Below, one piece after another: positions 16,924 to 25,525 of a DNA stretch of 64,000 nucleotides. The notes under the pieces are model-generated. The model had not been told where the DNA came from and did no database searches. It saw nothing but the letters and a program-made list of their open reading frames with translations. The stretch is taken from positions 62,001 to 126,000 of the forward strand of contig NZ_FNNS01000009.1 of NCBI RefSeq assembly GCF_900106795.1. The letters are read 5' to 3'. The position numbers and the translations under genes are program-made. The stretch is from Aequorivita viscosa (GTDB lineage: Bacteria > Bacteroidota > Bacteroidia > Flavobacteriales > Flavobacteriaceae). How positions within the stretch are numbered: the first letter of the stretch is position 1; the number at the start of each line of letters is the position of its first letter.

Positions 16924-18528
16924 ATGTTTTTACGGATAATATTATTTTTTATTCTATTTCATTCTGCAAATGCACAAGTAGATGTTAAAATGCTAATAGA
17001 TAGCTTAGCACAAACTACTAAAGAAAGTGAAAAAGCTTCCTTAAGCATGAATATTGCTTCTGAATTAGTAAATCAGGATTGGAAAAGAGCACTTCATTAT
17101 ATCGATATTGCCGAGAAAAGTGCTCGACATTCGAATTCAGATAGCATTATCGCTAATTTTTACATAGAAGTGGCCTTTATTTATGCTCGTAAAGAAGCAT
17201 ACGATATAACCCTCGCAAATCTACTAGAGGCTTATAAGTACTACGAAAACAAACCATTTAAGGAGCGTTACGTTTTGGAAAACGATTTGGCTATCGCATA
17301 TTCACAAACTGAAAACTATGACCAGGCATTAAAGTTTTTTCAGAAAATCACCAATCATGAATATACAAGTGAGGATCCTATACGTTTGGCAAAAATGTTT
17401 AATAATATTGGATTAGTTTGGATGGAGAAAAATCTTGATTCGGCAATGGCGTATTATGATAAATCAGTAGCACTAATTAAAGATGAAGATATGCCAGATT
17501 TTAAAGTTCTTCTTTATACTAATCTTGGAAGGGCTTACGCTTTAAAAGATGACTCTCGTAACGCAAAAAGATATTTTAACCTAGCAGTTCACGAGAGTGG
17601 TAATATTCGTGATGGTAGGCTAGCCTGGATCTATGGCGATTTTTCTGAATTCTTATTAAAAAACAAAAAACGAGATTCGGCCATCTACTATTCTAAAGAT
17701 GCAGTAAGAATATTAGACAGTATTGCCCCATTTAGTATAAATCAACTTAAAGCTTCCGAAGTACTTTACAAAGCATATATTGAAAATAAAGAATTTGAAA
17801 AGGCAGCCAATTATTTCGAGAAATTTACGGCAATTTCGGATAGTTTAAACATTGAAGATAGAAGAATAAATGTGCAGAAAATCGTTTTGGAAGAGGAATA
17901 TAGAACTAAGGACAAAATCCGTAAACTGGAAGAAAGCAAAAGTCGGTCGAATATGTATAGTGTTATTTTCGGTCTTTTCGCTCTATTGTTAATATTAGCG
18001 GTTCTTCTATATATTTATAGAACCAAGCTTAAACGAATAGAGCTTGAAAAACAATTGGTTACTTCTAAACAAAAAGAATTACACGCAAATCTTGAGTTAA
18101 AGAATAAAGAGCTAATTGGCAAAGCGATGATTGAATTGCACCACACAGAAATTATCGAAGACATATTAAAAGATTTAAAAGAAGTTAAGTTAAAGGCACA
18201 TAAAAAAGAAACCCAAAATGCCATCGACTATATTGCCAAACGATTAAGACGCGATACCAACACCAATATTTGGGATGAATTTGAACTGCGCTTTAAAGAA
18301 GTTCATGAATCTTTCTATAAAAACCTCCTCAAGACACATCCAGATCTTACTTCAAAAGATAAACGGCTTTGTGCGCTTTTAATGCTAAATCTCACCACTA
18401 AGGAAATTGCTCAAGTTACAGGACAGTCTTCAAAATCGGTAGAAAATGCACGTACAAGACTTCGGAAAAAGCTAGATATTACAAACTCCCAAGCCGATTT
18501 ATCTTCATATTTGTCTAACCTAGGATAA
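16924..18528 (+). CDS. TPR-containing membrane-bound transcriptional regulator with LuxR-type HTH
   Basis: 534 aa. N-terminal signal or anchor (LFFILFHSANAQ), then about six tetratricopeptide repeats over residues 30-320 (for example YDQALKFFQKI, FNNIGLVWMEKNLDSAMAYYDKS), a transmembrane helix at about 347-366 (YSVIFGLFALLLILAVLLYI), a coiled coil, and a C-terminal HTH at about 488-518 with LTTKEIAQVTGQSSKSVENA and RTRLRKKL. The layout is a Bacteroidota family in which an extracytoplasmic TPR sensor is joined through the membrane to a cytoplasmic LuxR-like DNA-binding domain. Targets are unknown; the next large operon downstream (exopolysaccharide block from 20035) is a candidate only by proximity. 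Confidence 0.85.
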   Translation: MFLRIILFFILFHSANAQVDVKMLIDSLAQTTKESEKASLSMNIASELVNQDWKRALHYIDIAEKSARHSNSDSIIANFYIEVAFIYARKEAYDITLANLLEAYKYYENKPFKERYVLENDLAIAYSQTENYDQALKFFQKITNHEYTSEDPIRLAKMFNNIGLVWMEKNLDSAMAYYDKSVALIKDEDMPDFKVLLYTNLGRAYALKDDSRNAKRYFNLAVHESGNIRDGRLAWIYGDFSEFLLKNKKRDSAIYYSKDAVRILDSIAPFSINQLKASEVLYKAYIENKEFEKAANYFEKFTAISDSLNIEDRRINVQKIVLEEEYRTKDKIRKLEESKSRSNMYSVIFGLFALLLILAVLLYIYRTKLKRIELEKQLVTSKQKELHANLELKNKELIGKAMIELHHTEIIEDILKDLKEVKLKAHKKETQNAIDYIAKRLRRDTNTNIWDEFELRFKEVHESFYKNLLKTHPDLTSKDKRLCALLMLNLTTKEIAQVTGQSSKSVENARTRLRKKLDITNSQADLSSYLSNLG

Positions 18529-18698
18529 AACATCCAATTCTTCAAAACAATTAAACTGCTGAAATACAGATAAATGCGCTTAAATGAGTGTTAATTTTAT
18601 GGTGCTAATTGGCTTCTTGAGTGTTTTTGGTGGGGCTACATTTTAGGGTCTGTCAAAAACACGTCTTATTTTGAATTGTAATTAAATTCTATGTTTCC

Positions 18699-18842
18699 AT
18701 GAAAAAGAAATCCACTGATAAAGAAAAAAGCTTCTTGGATAAATCCATAGAAAACAATGCAGATAAAAAAAGTGCTTTGAAAAAAATCATTGTAGAATTG
18801 GAGAAAGAAAAACATAAATCTAAAGATTTATTGGACAAGTAG
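18699..18842 (+). CDS. Possible small Lys-rich protein
   Basis: 47 codons from ATG to TAG, reading MKKKSTDKEKSFLDKSIENN and ending KEKHKSKDLLDK. Over a third of the residues are Lys and most of the rest are polar, with a helix-compatible heptad in ALKKIIVELEKEK. There are no stop codons inside a region otherwise full of them and codon use is like the neighbours, but no family is recognised and no promoter was found. It may be a real small protein or chance. Confidence 0.4.
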   Translation: MKKKSTDKEKSFLDKSIENNADKKSALKKIIVELEKEKHKSKDLLDK

Positions 18843-19249
18843 AATTATCAACTTTGGCAGTGGTAACTAGTTGAAATAGATTTAATAATGAATCATCTAT
18901 TAACTACATAATTCTTAAGAACATGGATTACATACATTACGTTCTTTGAATTTTGATTTAACCTAAAAATAACTTTGTTTATAGCTCAAAGTTACTAACA
19001 CTAGTAAAACACTTTTTGGCACAAGCTTTTTTAAACTTCGAGTAACCCGAAGAAAAGTAGAACGTGAGCACAGCAAGTCTATACTTTTTTACACTATAGG
19101 TTTAAAAGGCAACATTTATATTCTCTTAAAAAAAGAAAACGATTTTTAGTAGAACCGTGAAGCTTCGTTAATGCTGCATATATCAAATTGTAACGCTTTT
19201 GTAACGCCTATTTAAAGTTTTGCTGTTGTATATTTTTCAACTTTAGACT
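18843..19249. other. Non-coding stretch, nothing recognised
   Basis: 407 bp of AT-rich DNA without a supported ORF on either strand, RNA gene or strong hairpin. It contains a short CAGT-type stretch (TTGGCAGTGGTAACTAGTTG) near 18853. Confidence 0.4.
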
Positions 19250-19393
19250 GTGAAAGGAATAAATTTTAAACGGATAGCTAATTTGCTTCTAATCTTTTTG
19301 GTAGGGGTAATTTTATTTTGGGTGGTTTGGTATTATTATGACGCTCAACTTCAAAATATAAACGAGGAGATAGAGCAATTAAGAAAAGACTGA
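19250..19393 (+). CDS. Possible small single-pass membrane protein (GTG start)
   Basis: 47 codons from GTG: a basic N-terminus (KGINFKRIAN), one strong hydrophobic helix (LLLIFLVGVILFWVVWYYY, residues 12-30) and an acidic/basic C-terminal helix (NINEEIEQLRKD). The order positive end, helix, charged helix is that of a real bitopic small membrane protein, resembling FtsL/DivIC-type small proteins in outline only. No family is recognised. It stands alone between the regulator and the exopolysaccharide operon. Confidence 0.5.
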   Translation: MKGINFKRIANLLLIFLVGVILFWVVWYYYDAQLQNINEEIEQLRKD

Positions 19394-20034
19394 TGATAAT
19401 CGGTTATTTTGATAATTGTTAAGCATTTATTTTGCTTTAAAATTTAAGAATAAAACCGCAAGTAAGATTGTTGTTATAGATGACGTTCATCTGGAGAAAG
19501 GGGTTGTTTTTAATAACTATAAAGTGATCTGTTAGGATAGATTTCCATAAATATGGTTTTTTAAAAAATAATTGTGTTTATTGACTTAAATGATATTTAA
19601 TTTGTACTAAATTTATATTTTTGTTAATATTTTATATTTTTAATTAAGTCGAATAAAAAATATTGATTATTGAGTGTTTCGGTCACTATTATATGATTTT
19701 TATTGCGTAACTAGTTTTTACTTTTCATCTTAAAAATTATTAATGAGGATGTTAGGGTTTTATCGAAGAACGTAGCCTTCAATTTTTTTAGAGATTAGAG
19801 TTTTGTTGTTTTTGATTTATATCGCAATTAAAATATCAATCTAAAATTGTGTCTAGAATAAATGGTATTTACTCAGTTTCTACAATAGATGGAAGAGCCT
19901 TAGATAAAAGATAGAAGGTTTTTAGCAAGATGTTACCTGTGAAAATAAGGACTTAAATGATGCTTTTTTTGTGAAAAACAATAATGAGTTCGGTTTTTAC
20001 TACAAATCGGTTTAAAAATTAAAATATATTAAAA
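19394..20034. other. AT-rich region upstream of the exopolysaccharide operon with coding-like fragments
   Basis: 641 bp, strongly AT-rich. Short open stretches look protein-like but have no proper start and are cut by stops: one reading KIVVIDDVHLEKGVVFNNYK near 19462-19535, one reading INGIYSVSTIDGRALDKR near 19859-19912, and one reading DVTCENKDLNDAFFVKNNN near 19931-20013. These might be remnants of a decayed gene; they may also be chance. The leader and promoter of the operon at 20035 should lie here, but no clear TTTG/TAnnTTTG pair was identified. Confidence 0.4.
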
Positions 20035-21213
20035 ATGGAGACTTTAGAATATTACTTTCATTATTTGGATGCTGCATTTGCAGGCATGCCATTAATTATT
20101 AGTGTAACGGTTATTTTGGTTCTTTTGTTATTAGGAGTGTCTGTTTTTTGCCTTTCAAGAACACTTTTCCTTAACTATAAAGACGGACAAAACTTAAATA
20201 GGCTAAATGTTATAGTGTCTAAATATAATGACCGATTAAATTCAATACTTTATAACCCAAATCAATTAAATTTAAATGAAGTTCACGACGTTTTTGACCA
20301 TGATTTAAAGCTGACCAAAAAATGGGAAATAGAACACTTAACCAATTTAATTGTAACATTAAAGCAGTTTGGAAAAGCTAAGGAATTAAATCTTCACAAT
20401 TATGCAATGGTCATAGAAGCCTTTGATCTTTATACCTATTGGGAAGATCAAACAACTAAAGGAACTAGAGTTTGCAAAAAAAAGGCTTTACGGATGTTAG
20501 ATAATATCGGTGCTAGTGTTCCTAATTCAATAATTCAAAGGTTGGCATACAATAAGGATGATAGTTTACGAAAACTTGCCCGAGCTGAATCTTTCAAAAT
20601 TAATAAGTCGAACACCTTTAAATTTATGGAAGATGATTTTGATAAGGGCTTTAATCACCTTGACGAACTAAGAATTCACTCGGGTCTAATTTCTAACGCT
20701 AAGAAAAAAACACTTCCCCTATTTGGTCGCTGGATACGAACTGCAAAAAATGAAGACTTCAAGTGTTTTTTAATTAGGGAGATAGCATTTTTTAATCAAC
20801 AGGAAAGTGCGTCCTATTTAATGGAGTTGTACAAAACAACAGATAGTCTTACAGTAAAATCACAGATTGTAACAACATTTGGAGCCCTTAAATATGAACC
20901 GGCATTTACCATGTTAACAGATGATTATCCCTATAGTTCTACACCTGTGCAAAATGCTATTGTTGATGTTATGGGCGAATACGGTAGCCCCGAAGCTTTA
21001 GATTTTTTAAAGAATATTTATAAAAGCACACATCACGATGATAAAAGCTTTATCAAGATTATCGAAAATATTTACAAAATTGATTGCCAAGCAAAATTAA
21101 TATTCAAAGAACTAAGAAAGTATGCTGCATCCGAATTCGAGAAAAAAGCATTTTCGTACGTAGAATACAACTCGAATTTTCTTGGTACTAGAAAGAAAAC
21201 TAAATTGTCTTAA
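20035..21213 (+). CDS. Membrane-anchored HEAT-repeat protein, first gene of exopolysaccharide operon
   Basis: 392 aa. One N-terminal transmembrane helix (residues about 18-42, PLIISVTVILVLLLLG) and a long helical cytoplasmic or periplasmic domain. Residues about 240-370 show HEAT-like helix pairs (LIREIAFFNQQESASYLMEL, TFGALKYEPAFTMLTD, VDVMGEYGSPEALDFLKNI). No catalytic motif. Its stop codon overlaps the start of the glycosyltransferase gene by one base, so translation is coupled. It is probably a scaffold or regulatory partner of the synthase; I know of no characterised homologue. Confidence 0.75.
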   Translation: METLEYYFHYLDAAFAGMPLIISVTVILVLLLLGVSVFCLSRTLFLNYKDGQNLNRLNVIVSKYNDRLNSILYNPNQLNLNEVHDVFDHDLKLTKKWEIEHLTNLIVTLKQFGKAKELNLHNYAMVIEAFDLYTYWEDQTTKGTRVCKKKALRMLDNIGASVPNSIIQRLAYNKDDSLRKLARAESFKINKSNTFKFMEDDFDKGFNHLDELRIHSGLISNAKKKTLPLFGRWIRTAKNEDFKCFLIREIAFFNQQESASYLMELYKTTDSLTVKSQIVTTFGALKYEPAFTMLTDDYPYSSTPVQNAIVDVMGEYGSPEALDFLKNIYKSTHHDDKSFIKIIENIYKIDCQAKLIFKELRKYAASEFEKKAFSYVEYNSNFLGTRKKTKLS

Positions 21214-22661
21214 TGGACACAGTTATATATTTTTATCAATATGCTATTTTTTTCTATGCAATTTGTCTTACCGTAATTTACCTTGTTTTGGGAATTTTGG
21301 GGTATTTAAATATTCTGAGAGAAAAAACAAGATACACTTTAAAAGAAGAACACTTACTTAACCTTTCACCTAAAAAAGCGCCCGGTATTTCAGTTGTCGC
21401 TGGAGCTTATAATGAAGAAGTTATTATTATTGATAGCGTAAACTCTTTGTTGAGTTTAAATTATCCAAATTTTGAAGTAGTTATTGTCAATGATGGAAGT
21501 GTAGACAAGACCTTAGATCTTTTAATTAATCACTTTCATTTAGAAGAAATACCTTTTCCCTATGTTCAAAATATTCGTTGTCGCCCTGTTAAAAGAATTT
21601 TTAGATCTACAAATCGAGCTTATTCGAGATTAACCGTAGTAGACAAGGAAAATGGCGGTACCAAAGCCGACGCAATGAATGCGGGTATCAATGTAGCCAA
21701 GTACGATTACTTTATCAATACCGATGTAGATTGTATTTTGGCAAAAGATACCCTAACAAAAGTTGTACTTCCTGTTTTAGATTCAAAAATCACCGTAATT
21801 GCTGTTGGGGCAACCATGAGAATGGTGAATAGCTGCGAGATAAAAGATGGCGATATGGTAGCGGCACATCCTCCTAGAAGGTTTATCCCCACTTTTCAAG
21901 AAACAGAATACCTTCGTTCTTACCTACTAGCAAAAATGGGTTGGGCGGCGCTCAATGCTATTCCTAATGTTTCTGGGGGCTTCGGGTTGTTTAATAGATC
22001 TGTTGTTATAGAAGCTGGTGGTTACGACCCGCTTTCTCACGCTGAAGACATGGATATGACTATTCGAATGGTTGTTTACATGCGCGATAATGGTCGCAAA
22101 TACAAAATAGTTCAAATACCCGATACTTGCTGTTGGACTGAGGGCCCTCCAAATATTCAAGTGCTTAGTAGACAACGTACAAGGTGGGGAAGAGGTTTGT
22201 TGCAGATTTTTATTGTTCATAGAAGGTTTCTTTTTAACCGAAGATATGGCCGTTTAGGGCTTGTAATTCTTCCTTATGCGCTGTTGTTTGAATTTGTGGC
22301 TCCAATTATTGAGGTAACTGGGTTTTTTGTTTTACTATTTTTGTTAATAACTCAACAAATAAATTTTTCTACCTTTTGGCTTATGTTGATATTTGTCTTC
22401 TTAATTGGATTCACAATGTCGCTCATTGCTATCTCGTATGATATTAGCGTAAAGAAACAGTATAAGCTCAAAGAATATTTTCGCTTAATCTTTTTCTCTT
22501 CATTTGAAGCAGTATTATATCATCCATTAATTGTTATATTTAGCTTAAGAGGGTATTGGCAGTTTCTAACTCAAGAAAATTTTGAATGGGGAGCAATGAC
22601 AAGGCAGGGGTTTTCAAAAAAGTCTTCTTCCAAAAAAGCAGTAGTAGAAAAACAATTGTAA
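21213..22661 (+). CDS. Processive family 2 glycosyltransferase (polysaccharide synthase)
   Basis: 482 aa. An N-terminal membrane helix (about 9-31) is followed by a GT-A domain with all processive GT2 motifs: Asp94 in NDGS, the DxD pair Asp171/Asp173 in NTDVD, Asp279 in HAEDMD and Gln321-x-x-Arg324-Trp325 in RQRTRWGRG. Three or four membrane helices follow (about 350-425 and 440-465), which would form the translocation channel. This is the layout of PgaC, BcsA-like and hyaluronan synthases, so it should polymerise and export a sugar polymer across the inner membrane from a UDP-sugar. Monomer identity cannot be read. Core of the five-gene operon. Confidence 0.9.
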   Translation: MDTVIYFYQYAIFFYAICLTVIYLVLGILGYLNILREKTRYTLKEEHLLNLSPKKAPGISVVAGAYNEEVIIIDSVNSLLSLNYPNFEVVIVNDGSVDKTLDLLINHFHLEEIPFPYVQNIRCRPVKRIFRSTNRAYSRLTVVDKENGGTKADAMNAGINVAKYDYFINTDVDCILAKDTLTKVVLPVLDSKITVIAVGATMRMVNSCEIKDGDMVAAHPPRRFIPTFQETEYLRSYLLAKMGWAALNAIPNVSGGFGLFNRSVVIEAGGYDPLSHAEDMDMTIRMVVYMRDNGRKYKIVQIPDTCCWTEGPPNIQVLSRQRTRWGRGLLQIFIVHRRFLFNRRYGRLGLVILPYALLFEFVAPIIEVTGFFVLLFLLITQQINFSTFWLMLIFVFLIGFTMSLIAISYDISVKKQYKLKEYFRLIFFSSFEAVLYHPLIVIFSLRGYWQFLTQENFEWGAMTRQGFSKKSSSKKAVVEKQL

Positions 22662-22705
22662 TAAGTGTAGACTGGAAAGGAATTAATAAGGTGTCAAAAG
22701 AAAAT

Positions 22706-25525
22706 ATGATAACAACGATATATAAAACTCCTTTAAAGTCGGTATGCATTACCTTGATTTTCATATTAGGGTTTCAGACTATTTATTCGCAAGTTAAGGT
22801 AACACTTGACGATAGGAAAGATTATACCGAACAGGCAAGCGCGCTGTTTGAACGTGGAAAATGGGAAGAAGGAAAAATAATTATAGACGAAGGGCTGGAT
22901 AAGCATCCGAAAGATTCTGATTTAAATATGCTTTCGGGAAAGTACCATCATCATTACAAAGAATACGATAGGGCACGATACGATTTAATCAAGGCGTTAA
23001 GGCAAAACCCAGGAAACGTAGATGCTAAACATATTTTAGTGAACGTTGAAACAGACTCCAAACGATATTCCAGTGCAATTTGTTACGTAAATGAATTATT
23101 AGAAATAAACCCCTATTGGCGTGGGCTATGGCGAAAAAAAATAGCTATTTACGAGTTGCAGGGAAATAACGTTGAAGCTAGTAGACTCCGGAAACGGATT
23201 ATGCAAATTTATCCAGAAGATAGTGAGTTGCAAGAAGACTACCTATACAGTGCCGAAATGCAAGCCATTGCCAGCAATAAGTCAGCAAATATAGAACAAG
23301 CTATTGCATTAAGTAAAGAATTGGTAAATCAAAAAGCCGATAATCCTGAATATTATTTAATGCTAATAAATAATTACCTGAAAGCAGGAGATCAATACAA
23401 CGCACAAAGTTATATTGAACAGGGCTTAGATAAGTTTCCAAAAAATCTCTCGCTTATTGATAAGAAAACAGGATTGCTGGCAGAACAAAATCGCTATAAC
23501 GAGCTATTGGGTTTCCTGCAGCAAGAAATTAAAAGTAATAATTCTCCAGAATTAAAAAAGCAATACAATTACTATCTGTTAGAGGCTGCTAGAGATGCTA
23601 AAAACAGGAAGCCGGCAACGCTATACGGAAAGGTGCTAGAGCAGAATCCAGGAAATGAGGAGGCTTTTGAATATGTATTTATCGACGTAATGGGAACACA
23701 TCAATATGAAGAAGCGCTTGGTATTTTAAATAAACAACGCAAGGCTAGGGGCAATTCCAAAAAACTATCTATTATGGAATTGATGGTTTACAATAGAATG
23801 GGCAATAAAACCCGAGGCGATGCATTGGCAAAACAACTTTTTTTACAATATCCCGATGATGCGGATTTACGAATTAATTATGCCGTTATAATGCTAAATG
23901 AAGCCAAAGACAAAATGGCTGAGGAGCGCTATAGTGAAGCCATTACAGCATGGGACGAGGTATGGAAATACGGTGATTCAGAAATGAAAAAGGTTGCGCA
24001 AAACGCTATATTTAATGCATATATGGCAATGGGGAACACCGAATACAATAACGCTTTGAATGCCTTAAACGCTATGATTGAAGCGGATCCATCAAATGCA
24101 GATTTGTATGTTAAACGCGCAGATGTTTATTGGCGGCAAAAAAAGTACAAATTGGCAATTGCTACTTACGAACAAGCCCTCCAGATGGTTGCTGAAGATG
24201 TTAAACAGAAGCATCTTGGCGGTTATTCCGATATGATTTCGCAGATTGTGAAAGAACTGAACGAGCAGTTTCGGTATAGCGAATCCTTGGCGTATGTAAA
24301 AGAATGGTTAAAGCAAGACCCTAATAATTTGCAAGCTTTACAATATGCCGTGAACCTCTCTTTTCAAACAAAAAATGCAGCCGAAATGAAGCGCTATGCC
24401 CAAATGGGCAAGGAAGCATATCCTGAAGAAGTGTATTTTAAAATTAAATTAGCTGAAATTGAAGGAAAGGACGATAGCAACTTTGAGCGAATTTATCTAG
24501 CGATGCATCAAGATGTGTTGAAAAACCCTTATAACATTGATTTAATTAACGCTTTTACACAAGTTTCAGACGATTACGGAAATCAACTAATTAAAAATAA
24601 GGATCTAGATTTGGCCCGTAAAGTCTTAGACACAGCTTTATACTATTCACCTGAAAACAAAACCCTAAAGTACTCCAAAGGAAGGGTCTTTGAAAAACTG
24701 AAGCAATATGATTCAGCGTATGCATACCAATCGGTTTATGAACCTGATTATTTAGAAGAAAATCAGTTTAAACAACATCTTTATTACCTTAACTATAAGA
24801 GTAATCGTAATGAAATAGGTATTTATCATTTGCGAAGTCGTTATGGAGATGAAGACATTATATCTACTGTTTCAACTTTAGAATATAGTTTTTTCGGAAC
24901 AAGAAATACGTATGTAGGGAGGGTAAATTACGCAGGTCGTAACCCCGGAAAAGGTGTTCAAATTCAATTGGAATGGGGAAGAATTCTGAACGAACGAACA
25001 CGGTTTAAAGTTGATGCTGCTTGGGCCAATCAGTTTTTTCCAGAAATAATGCTCAATGCTTCGATTTATAGACAATTAAATATTTTAAACGGACTCGAAG
25101 GAGAATTGGGGCTAGGCTACAGAAAATTAGTTGATGATGAAAACTTTTTAAACCTGGTTGTTGGTGCTACAAAAGAATTGGATAAATGGAGGTTCAATTC
25201 GCGCTTCAATAATTTTGTTTTAGACGGGCAATGGCTTTATAACTTTTCGCTAAATGCACGTTATTATATCGCATCACCTAAAAGCTATGTAACGGCAATG
25301 GGAAGCATAGGGTCTTCTCCGGATATTGAAATGATAGATTACCGACTTTACGATGGTTTTTCGGTGTTGAATACAATGGTGGGAGTAGGAGGTAGCCACC
25401 TGCTAACAAAAAACCTGTCGGTTGGGGTTTTAGGTACTTGGTATAATTATAAGAATGATCAAAACACTAACTTCGACTTTAGAAATCTATATAACCTCTA
25501 TCTTCAAATTCATGTGGCTTTTTAA
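22706..25525 (+). CDS. TPR protein with C-terminal YaiO-like outer-membrane beta-barrel
   Basis: 939 aa from ATG 22706 (MITTIYKTPLKSV, signal peptide ending IYSQ); an earlier start at 22586 would overlap the synthase gene and precede the signal. Residues about 30-700 hold roughly fifteen TPR units (for example EQASALFERGKWEEGK, ADVYWRQKKYKLAIATYEQA). From about 701 the YaiO family barrel begins (YEQ-like strands such as STVSTLEYSFFGTRNTYVG, YRKLVDDENFLNLVVG) and it ends in LQIHVAF with terminal Phe. Periplasmic TPRs fused to an export barrel are the plan of PgaA and PelB/AlgK-AlgE, so this is likely the outer-membrane exporter of the polymer made by the upstream synthase. Confidence 0.85.
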   Translation: MITTIYKTPLKSVCITLIFILGFQTIYSQVKVTLDDRKDYTEQASALFERGKWEEGKIIIDEGLDKHPKDSDLNMLSGKYHHHYKEYDRARYDLIKALRQNPGNVDAKHILVNVETDSKRYSSAICYVNELLEINPYWRGLWRKKIAIYELQGNNVEASRLRKRIMQIYPEDSELQEDYLYSAEMQAIASNKSANIEQAIALSKELVNQKADNPEYYLMLINNYLKAGDQYNAQSYIEQGLDKFPKNLSLIDKKTGLLAEQNRYNELLGFLQQEIKSNNSPELKKQYNYYLLEAARDAKNRKPATLYGKVLEQNPGNEEAFEYVFIDVMGTHQYEEALGILNKQRKARGNSKKLSIMELMVYNRMGNKTRGDALAKQLFLQYPDDADLRINYAVIMLNEAKDKMAEERYSEAITAWDEVWKYGDSEMKKVAQNAIFNAYMAMGNTEYNNALNALNAMIEADPSNADLYVKRADVYWRQKKYKLAIATYEQALQMVAEDVKQKHLGGYSDMISQIVKELNEQFRYSESLAYVKEWLKQDPNNLQALQYAVNLSFQTKNAAEMKRYAQMGKEAYPEEVYFKIKLAEIEGKDDSNFERIYLAMHQDVLKNPYNIDLINAFTQVSDDYGNQLIKNKDLDLARKVLDTALYYSPENKTLKYSKGRVFEKLKQYDSAYAYQSVYEPDYLEENQFKQHLYYLNYKSNRNEIGIYHLRSRYGDEDIISTVSTLEYSFFGTRNTYVGRVNYAGRNPGKGVQIQLEWGRILNERTRFKVDAAWANQFFPEIMLNASIYRQLNILNGLEGELGLGYRKLVDDENFLNLVVGATKELDKWRFNSRFNNFVLDGQWLYNFSLNARYYIASPKSYVTAMGSIGSSPDIEMIDYRLYDGFSVLNTMVGVGGSHLLTKNLSVGVLGTWYNYKNDQNTNFDFRNLYNLYLQIHVAF

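Noticed and set aside
19394-20034. A real gene in the AT-rich leader of the operon
   Set aside because: The coding-like fragments lie in different frames with several stops and no start; kept only as possible debris.
22586-22705. Longer N-terminus for the TPR-barrel protein
   Set aside because: It overlaps the synthase gene and places the signal peptide internally.
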